Positions 1 to 5,910 of a stretch of 36,906 nt of DNA are shown here, one piece after another. The DNA comes from Saprospiraceae bacterium UBA7328 (lineage in GTDB: Bacteria; Bacteroidota; Bacteroidia; Chitinophagales; Saprospiraceae): assembly GCA_002471345.1 (NCBI GenBank), contig DKPS01000209.1, positions 1 through 36,906 of the forward strand. Reading direction: 5' to 3'. Both the position numbers and the translations under genes were made by a program. Below the pieces are notes generated by a model, which was not told the DNA's origin, did not search any database, and saw nothing but the letters and a program-made list of their open reading frames with translations. Within the stretch, counting starts at the first letter, position 1. Each line of letters starts with the position of its first letter.

Positions 1-1
1 T

Positions 2-859
2 AATGTAAATCCAATGGATTGGTTTTCAGAGGAGGCAGATGTTGCAGATGTGACCATAGCCTGCATGGGAATATCACAACTACTAGAAGGTGAAGAAGGA
101 GAAGCGATTGCATCCCCTTCTGCAGGTGATAGAGATTATATTACTCTTCCTCCTCACCAGATAGAATACTTAAAACTAATTAGAAGCAAAGCGAAAAAAC
201 TCATCGTTGTAATCACTGGTGGAAGTGCTATATCTATACCTCAGGTGCACGACATAGCCGATGCGATTATTTATGCATGGTACCCTGGGGAGCAAGGAGG
301 ACAAGCCGTCGGTGATTTAATTTTTGGAAAAATAAACTCCACCGGGAAATTACCAATTTCTTTTGTCAATTCAATTGGAGACTTACCTCCTTATGAAGAT
401 TATGACATGTCTAATCGTACTTATCGATATTTTGATGGTGATTATTTATATCCATTTGGATTTGGGTTGAGTTACAGCAAAATAGAATACAGTAATATTA
501 AAAGTGATATAAAATCATTTGTAAAAGGTAGTCCTGTTACTTTTTCCGCCGAAATAACAAACTCAAGTGATAAACCTACAGAAGAAGTAGTACAGGTCTA
601 TGTGACCAAGCATAAAAAGCAAACAAATGACCCTAGAGTTTCACTAAAAGCTTTTAAAAGAATTAGCCTTTCTCCAAATGAAACAAAAAAAATTGATTTC
701 ACACTTGACGATAAAGCTTTTTCAGAATATGACAATAGAGGAAATTTGATCCTTGAGAAGGGTGATTATAACATTTCTATTGGTTCCTCTCCACCATTTA
801 AAAGAAGCCTAGAATTAGGAGCTCCACAATGGGAGTCGGTGCAAATAAGAGTAAATTAA
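2..859 (+). CDS. Glycoside hydrolase family 3, C-terminal part (partial)
   Basis: This is the 3' end of a GH3 beta-glucosidase or beta-xylosidase that starts upstream of the window. The frame is open from base 2, four codons before the first ATG at 14. What remains is the GH3 C-terminal sandwich domain, with the GISQLLEGEEGE segment where family members carry acid/base glutamates. The AWYPGEQGGQAVGDLIFGK and GKLPISF blocks and YPFGFGLSYS follow. A fibronectin III-like domain comes next (about residues 165-275, with VVQVYV and LKAFKRISLSPNE). The N-terminal barrel with the nucleophile Asp is outside the window. The LEGEEG block resembles xylosidase-like GH3 enzymes, but substrate cannot be fixed from this fragment. 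No T9SS sorting domain is seen at the C terminus, so it is probably periplasmic. Family call is firm. Confidence 0.93.
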   Translation, partial: NVNPMDWFSEEADVADVTIACMGISQLLEGEEGEAIASPSAGDRDYITLPPHQIEYLKLIRSKAKKLIVVITGGSAISIPQVHDIADAIIYAWYPGEQGGQAVGDLIFGKINSTGKLPISFVNSIGDLPPYEDYDMSNRTYRYFDGDYLYPFGFGLSYSKIEYSNIKSDIKSFVKGSPVTFSAEITNSSDKPTEEVVQVYVTKHKKQTNDPRVSLKAFKRISLSPNETKKIDFTLDDKAFSEYDNRGNLILEKGDYNISIGSSPPFKRSLELGAPQWESVQIRVN

Positions 860-881
860 TATAAGAGCAATATGATTAAAA

Positions 882-909
882 AGGAAGAATGTTACCCAAC
901 ACTCTTCCT
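882..909 (-). terminator. Terminator of the peroxidase gene
   Basis: A 12-bp stem with one mismatch (aggaagaatgtt / aacactcttcct) closes a 4-nt accc loop. On the minus strand it is followed by a short T tract (A run at 878-882 on the plus strand). It lies 28 bases past the peroxidase stop, so it fits a minus-strand intrinsic terminator. It may also stop plus-strand transcription from the GH3 gene, but no good T tract follows on that side. Confidence 0.7.
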
Positions 910-937
910 CTGATTCAAAATTTCTATAAAAAATCAA

Positions 938-2893
938 TTACCTATTGCCGATAATTATTTTCTCCGTATGAATTGGAATACCTTCTGTACTGATTTTGAC
1001 TATATAGGTTCCTGAGAGAAGTCCAGAAATATCTAACTGGTCTCTATTGACTCTTGTAGAAGTATTAATATCAGATGATAAAACAACCCTACCTGTAAGA
1101 TCTAATACAGATATTACCAATTGTTTCTCATTTTCAAAATCTTTAGTATTAATCGTGAGGACATCTGAAGTAGGATTAGGACTTAAACTAAAAGACGGAA
1201 TAAAAACCTCTTCAGCACCATCATCTGAGAATAAGACTGATGCTCCTACATTTGTACCTACGTTACTTCCTTGTATGTTTCCTTGACCATTGTTACCTCC
1301 ATTTCCTCCATTTCCTTGGCCATCACCTCTACCATTGCCTCCATCATTCCCGTTTCCATTATTATTTCCATTACCTCCATTTCCATTGTTCCCGTTACCT
1401 CCATTACCATTGCCTTGATCATTATCCTCATTTAGGTCATCTTTAAATATTGGATTGATTTCAGATCCAGAATAATTGGAAGAATTGCAACTACTTGCAA
1501 AGAATACATTTTGCGACATCTTTTCAAGAGAGGTATTTGCGATAATCACATCTGATAGTGTCGCCGACTCGATCATCTGCTTGATATTAGAATTCAGGAA
1601 ATCATCTTTTTCAAAATAAAAGAAATCACAATCTCTCAACCTTCCAAACTGGGCTTTCATCAAAGCCAATAATGTCGGCCCTAGCGAACTTCCGTGAACG
1701 TGATCCTCGGAAAGCAATCCTATCCATGGGTCAATATTATCCAAAGACCCATAAATATTTCTCAAACCATTTTGACGATTTGGACTTTTAGTTATATCAC
1801 CATATTTCGTAGCTGCTTCACCTAAGAAGTGTGCTCTTATAGAATTGTAATCAGGCAGGCCATGATCTCTACCTCTTTGGATATTTAAAGAGGCCAAATC
1901 CAATCCAAAAGTATTCCCAGAAGATGGGTCTCCAAATAGAAAATTTCTCAAATTGTCAATGACTTGAAGGTCTACTTTTTCTTGGGTTTGCTTGTGCAAT
2001 CCATTCAGTACCCTTACGATACCATGCTCTCTTAAAACGCCAGGATTAAAGAAGGACTCCAAAAGAGTTACTGCACCATCATCTCTACACTCTGCATCAA
2101 CGAGTTCAATTTCTTCTGTAACCATTGTATGTCCTAATCTATATGCAGCAGTGGCAAACAGATTAAAAATATCAGGTTGCACATCACTGTCATACCCTTT
2201 ATAATCACCTAGATCAATTCCAAGTGCAGGTAAAAATTGCTTGTACGTAATAGATTGCACTAGGGCTCCTACCCACTTCCTTGAAATTTGATACATCTCT
2301 TCATCTTCCGTGAAACCTTGATTACCGAGCAATTCACAAATGCGATTATGCTCTTGTACAAATAGTGTATGCAAAGATGTCAGACCTGGTTGTTCAGCAG
2401 CTCTGATATCTCCTGCAACATATGTTTTGATTTTATTACCACTTCTGTCCGCATCCCCAGCCATACTTGGCGCAATCGGATCTATTTCACTTTCATATTC
2501 TCCATCAATAGTGTTAAAAGGGAGAAGGTCACCTTCTGACATCTTTAGTTTCCCATTAGAAAAAATACGCAACCAATCTGCTCGTTCCTGATCTGATCCA
2601 TATACATTAGAAGCATCTATCCAAGATGTGATTAAATTACGATTTTGTCTTGCTGAAGACTGTCCCGTCCCGTCAGCAATTTCACTTCTAAAGAAGCCAA
2701 TATCTGCTGTAAAAAGCGGCTCATTATCAGGCAATTTAATTGGAACAGGTTCTATATGAGCTTCTGGAGTCAAGGATATATCATGGTCTAAAAACTGCCC
2801 CCAGGTAAAAACCAAAGAACTTAACCGCCTTTCACTTGGAATACTTTCTTCTTGGGTATTCAGTGCATTGGATATGGCACGTGGGCTTACTCT
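938..2893 (-). CDS. Peroxidase family protein, catalytic and sorting part
   Basis: This is the open stretch after the TAG. It has no ATG near its beginning; a TTG at 2815 is the only convenient start and lies inside conserved peroxidase sequence, so independent translation is doubtful. Numbered from that TTG, the distal haem His is H11 in WGQFLDHDIS. The catalytic Arg/Glu pair is R138/E141 in GDIRAAEQPGL, followed by the LHTLFVQEHNRI block. The proximal His is H229 in YRLGHTMV. All key residues of the animal haem peroxidase family are present. A Gly/Asn-rich linker follows, then an 80-residue T9SS type A sorting domain (SFSLSPNPTSDVLTIN, LDLTGRVV, LLSGTYIVKI). The intact product would be exported across the outer membrane and either released or anchored. 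Confidence 0.85.
   Translation of the reverse strand, partial: RVSPRAISNALNTQEESIPSERRLSSLVFTWGQFLDHDISLTPEAHIEPVPIKLPDNEPLFTADIGFFRSEIADGTGQSSARQNRNLITSWIDASNVYGSDQERADWLRIFSNGKLKMSEGDLLPFNTIDGEYESEIDPIAPSMAGDADRSGNKIKTYVAGDIRAAEQPGLTSLHTLFVQEHNRICELLGNQGFTEDEEMYQISRKWVGALVQSITYKQFLPALGIDLGDYKGYDSDVQPDIFNLFATAAYRLGHTMVTEEIELVDAECRDDGAVTLLESFFNPGVLREHGIVRVLNGLHKQTQEKVDLQVIDNLRNFLFGDPSSGNTFGLDLASLNIQRGRDHGLPDYNSIRAHFLGEAATKYGDITKSPNRQNGLRNIYGSLDNIDPWIGLLSEDHVHGSSLGPTLLALMKAQFGRLRDCDFFYFEKDDFLNSNIKQMIESATLSDVIIANTSLEKMSQNVFFASSCNSSNYSGSEINPIFKDDLNEDNDQGNGNGGNGNNGNGGNGNNNGNGNDGGNGRGDGQGNGGNGGNNGQGNIQGSNVGTNVGASVLFSDDGAEEVFIPSFSLSPNPTSDVLTINTKDFENEKQLVISVLDLTGRVVLSSDINTSTRVNRDQLDISGLLSGTYIVKISTEGIPIHTEKIIIGNR
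1281..1425 (-). repeat. Gly/Asn-rich low-complexity linker coding repeat
   Basis: The minus strand encodes a degenerate run of GNGGN-type units between the peroxidase domain and the T9SS sorting domain. On the plus strand it appears as repeated ccattacctccatttcc-like 9-18-mers. It is a flexible spacer, and its length is likely to vary between strains by replication slippage. Confidence 0.85.
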
Positions 2894-3214
2894 CTACTCT
2901 CCACTCATGGCATTAAAAATGTCAGAGACCCCATAATCACTTGACATCTCCCTCATGAGAGTAATATCACTAGCTCCCCACTCCATTCTTTGTGCACTAG
3001 AAATATTATTGCAAGTTCCATCTATAGTCCTAAAATCTGACTGTAAACATGTCACTGATTTCTGGAGATACGATCTTTTCGTATGAGTAAATTTTTGTCC
3101 GTTAGTAGATAGGGTTTCTTTAGAAATATTTTTTTGAGAATGGCCCATATTTGAGCATAACAAAACTAGGGCAATGACACAGCATTGCTGTAATAGGTAC
3201 TTGTTCGATAGCAT
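2894..3214 (-). CDS. N-terminal fragment of the haem peroxidase
   Basis: This ORF of 106 codons starts at a normal ATG and ends at the TAG that splits the peroxidase. Residues 1-26 form a signal peptide with a hydrophobic core (CCVIALVLLCSNMGHS). The part from FRTIDGTCNN onward matches the start of the animal haem peroxidase domain, where family members have a similar R-x-IDGxxNN block followed by a W/G-rich stretch. If translated alone it would be a secreted peptide of about 80 residues with no catalytic site. It should be read together with the downstream stretch as one gene. Confidence 0.75.
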   Translation of the reverse strand: MLSNKYLLQQCCVIALVLLCSNMGHSQKNISKETLSTNGQKFTHTKRSYLQKSVTCLQSDFRTIDGTCNNISSAQRMEWGASDITLMREMSSDYGVSDIFNAMSGE

Positions 3215-3370
3215 TTTTCTAATGATTTAAAACGTAAAAACTTTGTTGAAAACTGTTATAATCTTATAGTATTAGATGTTAAAACAGTCCTAGGTGATTG
3301 ATGAGCTCAAACGAATAAGAAAGATTCTTGGGATTTGTACTCTATAATTTTTACTTTTTTTTAAAAAAAA

Positions 3371-3401
3371 GGGGCCCTACTCAATTTTTGAGTAGGGCCT
3401 C
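3371..3401 (-). terminator. Strong orphan intrinsic terminator
   Basis: A perfect 12-bp stem (ggccctactcaa at 3373-3384 pairing with 3388-3399) has a 3-nt loop and extends by G-U and G-C pairs at its base. On the minus strand it runs directly into a run of eight or more T (A run at 3363-3370 of the plus strand). No annotated minus-strand gene ends here. The next minus-strand gene upstream, the GLPGLI gene, ends at 5141, and the plus-strand DUF1835 gene lies between. It implies an unannotated minus-strand transcript, or an insulator in front of the peroxidase. Confidence 0.8.
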
Positions 3402-3568
3402 TCACATAATTTTATATGGCAATTGACTTTTTGAACTGTTTCTTGCTCCTAGTTTTTAGGAATCTTTGAAATTACTTTCAGAAGCAGCTTCGATATTTTA
3501 AATGTCAATTTTGGATTGTTGTGTTTCAGAATTAGTCCTTCAAAAAATTCTATTTACACCTTTTCTTT

Positions 3569-3655
3569 TCATAACGAATAAAGTCCCTTGCCATATCCTG
3601 AGAAATATGCAAAGGTGTTGTCGACCTTTGCACTAACCGATTCAGGTGGACTCAT
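3569..3655 (-). CDS. Possible 28-residue peptide upstream of the orphan terminator
   Basis: An ATG-initiated ORF encodes 28 residues beginning MSPPESVSAKVDNTF and ending in YGKGLYSL. It spans the inverted repeat at 3609-3631 and lies about 170 bases before the orphan terminator in the same orientation. The composition looks protein-like, but I recognise no family and an ORF this short can arise by chance. The same transcript could instead be a non-coding RNA. Confidence 0.25.
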   Translation of the reverse strand: MSPPESVSAKVDNTFAYFSGYGKGLYSL

Positions 3656-3880
3656 TTATAACAAATGATTTGATTAAATAATATAATTACCAGTTACAAT
3701 ATATACATTATTCTGCATATCTCATATATTTTAATATTTAATTATTAAATGCCAACTTGTTTCAATATTACATAGCGCAAATTGGGCAAATGGTCATATA
3801 TCATAACATTCCGTAGATGGGACCATAGATATATAAGAGTACAAGTCAGAATATGAATATTATTTTTCTATCTTTTAGTG

Positions 3881-4609
3881 ATGACTTTTCATATTCTAAA
3901 TGGTGATGCTCTACTCAATCAATTTCCCAATTTAAAAGGTGAAAGAATTATATGCAGAGAATGTATGATTGATGGTCCTGTTACAGGTGAAGAACTATCC
4001 TCTTTTTTTTCACAACGGGCTTTATTCGTATCTGACTATTTTAATGTAAGCAAGGATGGATATAATCGTAAGTGCATTCTCGAATTTTCCAAATTTGATA
4101 CAATCAAAAGTGAAGACGAGGTAAATCTCTGGTTTGAAGACGATTTATTCTGCCAGACAAACCTTTGGTTTTGTATTAATATCTTAAAAAGCAAAGGCAA
4201 TTTCAACCTGAATCTGATAAGACCAAATCACAATAATTGGAATGGATTTGGGTCCATGAATAGTTTAGATCTTCAATGGTCATTTGATCATAAAATTTGT
4301 TTAGATAAGGATAATGTTGATGCCTTTTCAAACCTTTGGAGTGCCTATCAAAATGAAGATATAAATCAGATGAAATATTTAGGTCTGAAATTGAAAAAAA
4401 TCGTTCCTAGGTTACCTGAGGTAGTCGATGCTCATGAATCAAGAAAAAGAAATCTTGAAGAAAGTGGAAGACCTGAACAAGCACTCCAGAAAATAAAGAA
4501 TGATGGAACAAATAAATTTGAAGAGGTCTTTAGAATGTTCTCCAACCATGAAGCTATTTACGGCTATGGAGATTTACAAGTAAAAAGAATGTGGGAGGCA
4601 TTAGAATAA
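3881..4609 (+). CDS. DUF1835 domain-containing protein
   Basis: The DUF1835 family is recognised from the N-terminal block FHILNGDALLNQFPN, the RECMIDGPVTGEELSSFF segment and WFEDDLFCQTNLWF at about residue 86. In this family these blocks form the conserved N-terminal half. The C-terminal half (about 155-242) is charged and helical, as in DUF3658-type tails. The frame is also open from a GTG at 3878, but the ATG at 3881 gives the natural start of 242 residues. The molecular function of the family is unknown. It has no signal peptide or membrane segment, so it is cytoplasmic. It stands alone, with gene-poor DNA on both sides and a hairpin just after the stop. Confidence 0.85.
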   Translation: MTFHILNGDALLNQFPNLKGERIICRECMIDGPVTGEELSSFFSQRALFVSDYFNVSKDGYNRKCILEFSKFDTIKSEDEVNLWFEDDLFCQTNLWFCINILKSKGNFNLNLIRPNHNNWNGFGSMNSLDLQWSFDHKICLDKDNVDAFSNLWSAYQNEDINQMKYLGLKLKKIVPRLPEVVDAHESRKRNLEESGRPEQALQKIKNDGTNKFEEVFRMFSNHEAIYGYGDLQVKRMWEALE

Positions 4610-4645
4610 GAAAAGCCCCACTTTTCAGTAGAGCTTTTCTATCCT
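4609..4645 (+). terminator. Likely terminator of the DUF1835 gene
   Basis: Directly after the stop codon, agaaaagc pairs with gcttttct across a roughly 17-nt loop, and the sequence continues tatcctttt. The stem is 8 bp and the T tract is imperfect, so it is a plausible but moderate terminator. Confidence 0.45.
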
Positions 4646-5140
4646 TTTCATGATGTCAGTATCAGTAGGGAATAGTAATTTCGTCTCGTTGTGAGTCCGA
4701 TCCTACAGCGCAATATTAGCAACCACAACTCCAGCAACAGAAGCCAAAGTAATGACTAACAATGCTAGTCTACAGATATGAGCAAGATCGATTGTTTTCA
4801 TAATAACAGTATTTGTTGTTTGATGACGTAAAGATCTATGCATTACAAGGTACTATTTCCACAACATCGACCAAAGTTCGATTTTATTCGACAAACGTCC
4901 AATTTTTACGATGAAAGAGGATCACTCTCCTTACGAAATGATTCGTATTAGAACATATTCCAAATACAATTTCGAAAGTCAAGCTCGAACAGAACCGATT
5001 TAAATGCTGATTTTAAATAAGTAATGAAATTAAAGGAATCAGAAACCAGGAATGAGCTTTGCTGTAGAAAACCGTCATAAAAGCTTCCCATTTGCATATA
5101 TGCTTATATGTTCAAAATCAAAATTTAAAATTATGTCTTA
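4610..5140. other. Gene-poor stretch, possible small ORFs only
   Basis: This 531-base stretch lies between the converging DUF1835 and GLPGLI genes. It contains the terminator-like hairpin at its left end, a 32-codon hydrophobic ORF on the minus strand (4703-4801) and a 30-codon plus-strand ORF (4911-5003, starting MKEDHSPYEMIR) with no support beyond being open. A 10-bp palindrome gcatatatgc lies near 5095. I see no RNA gene or mobile element. Confidence 0.55.
4703..4801 (-). CDS. Possible 32-residue hydrophobic peptide
   Basis: An ATG-initiated ORF starts MKTIDLAHICR and continues into one transmembrane-like segment of about 20 residues (LALLVITLASVAGVVVANIA). The positive N-terminal part followed by a clean hydrophobic helix is typical of real small membrane proteins, but it is also easy to obtain by chance. 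No ribosome binding site or family can be named. Confidence 0.35.
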   Translation of the reverse strand: MKTIDLAHICRLALLVITLASVAGVVVANIAL

Positions 5141-5884
5141 CTAATACCTTATTCTCCAAAAAGGATTACGCTCTCCTTCTATTGATTGATCAATAAAATC
5201 TTTGACCTTATTATCAAAAACGGCAAAATCGATTTCTTTTCCTTTCATCTTTTTAGGAATAGGTAATTTTACATCAGCTTGTTCAAAATCTATTGAAGTT
5301 GCAGAAATTACCACATCACTTTCATTCACAACAATTTCTAGAATCATTCCTGGCAATCCACTGAAGCCTTCTGGTCCTCCAAAAAAGTTAATTCCATCCG
5401 TAAACCAAGCATGAATAGTTTGCCCTTTGATAGGATCTTTGGTTTCTGCTTTCATACATAAATAACCCTCTATTTCTTTTATTTCATTGAGAATCTTCCA
5501 CTTATACTTAGGCATCTCATCTTTTATTACGTACTTTTTCCCCAGAAACTCTCTGGCATCAGTCGCTTTTTTAGATTTATGATCTCTCACCAGCACATAC
5601 TCTTCACTCTTCCAAGACCAGCCTGATTCAGATTCATTTTCTCCATAGGTATAAACACTTTTGTTCCCTTTCAAATAGAGATTATAATTCCTTCCTCTTC
5701 CAGATCGCTTTCCCCAAGTAAGGCGGTTTCTATCAATCTCTTCTTGAGTCATAAAAGGCAATCTAGACATAATTGAGATCCAATCTGTCTTTCTATTATA
5801 AACTATAGTACCTTCCACATCTTGAGCATTTATATCCATGCTCAAAAGGATAATGATGATTATGTAAATACATTTATTTAGCAT
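5141..5884 (-). CDS. GLPGLI family protein
   Basis: This 247-residue protein has an N-terminal signal peptide (IYIIIIILLSMDINAQ) and is predicted to be periplasmic. The family signature appears at about residues 170-190 as FFGGPEGFSGLPGMILEI, with GLPGM in place of GLPGL. Before it comes the usual GYLCMKAETKDPIKGQTIHAWF block. GLPGLI proteins are found in Bacteroidota, commonly encoded next to an outer-membrane beta-barrel of the carboxypeptidase-regulatory/plug type; their biochemical role is not known. Here it follows the 942-residue barrel gene on the same strand by 26 bases, so the two are almost certainly one operon and probably work at the outer membrane together. Confidence 0.9.
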   Translation of the reverse strand: MLNKCIYIIIIILLSMDINAQDVEGTIVYNRKTDWISIMSRLPFMTQEEIDRNRLTWGKRSGRGRNYNLYLKGNKSVYTYGENESESGWSWKSEEYVLVRDHKSKKATDAREFLGKKYVIKDEMPKYKWKILNEIKEIEGYLCMKAETKDPIKGQTIHAWFTDGINFFGGPEGFSGLPGMILEIVVNESDVVISATSIDFEQADVKLPIPKKMKGKEIDFAVFDNKVKDFIDQSIEGERNPFWRIRY

Positions 5885-5910
5885 GATATTCTCTTATTTG
5901 TTTATATCTA

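Larger units (their letters stand above)
938..3214 (-). pseudogene. Animal-type haem peroxidase with T9SS tail, split by an in-frame TAG
   Basis: Read straight through, this is one gene of about 758 codons. It has a signal peptide, the peroxidase N-terminal region, the catalytic domain, a Gly/Asn-rich linker and a C-terminal T9SS sorting domain. Codon 107 is TAG (2894-2896). The frame does not shift: peroxidase similarity ends at MSGE before the stop and resumes directly after it with RVSPRAISNALNTQEESIPS, as expected in this family. The lesion is therefore a single nonsense codon, not a deletion. It could be a recent null mutation, a sequencing error or readthrough. The long reading frame beyond the stop is otherwise intact, so any inactivation must be recent. 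Confidence 0.8.
3215..3880. other. Gene-poor stretch with orphan terminator
   Basis: This 666-base stretch lies between the peroxidase and DUF1835 genes. It contains a near-perfect terminator on the minus strand (3371-3401), an inverted repeat gcaaaggt/acctttgc (3609-3631) and a 28-codon minus-strand ORF. The rest is AT-rich (3661-3760) and should hold the DUF1835 promoter. I see no tRNA, no recognisable ncRNA family and no remnant of a mobile element. Confidence 0.6.

Noticed and set aside
1281..1425. Short repeated units resembling a CRISPR or tandem satellite
   Set aside because: Units are degenerate, vary in length and stay in one reading frame as GNGGN-like codons, without spacers; this is a coding linker.
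1240..1446. Plus-strand ORF rich in His, Leu and Tyr
   Set aside because: It is the antisense of the Gly/Asn-rich linker of the peroxidase; the odd composition is produced by the repeat on the other strand.
3298..3310. TTGATGAGCTCAA as an FNR box upstream of the peroxidase
   Set aside because: The half-sites are separated by five bases, not six, and no -7-like element lies at the 29.5-bp spacing found at the other sites.
4911..5003. 30-codon ORF starting MKEDHSPYEMIR
   Set aside because: No family, no binding site, no neighbouring context and no composition bias that supports coding; mentioned only in the intergenic entry.
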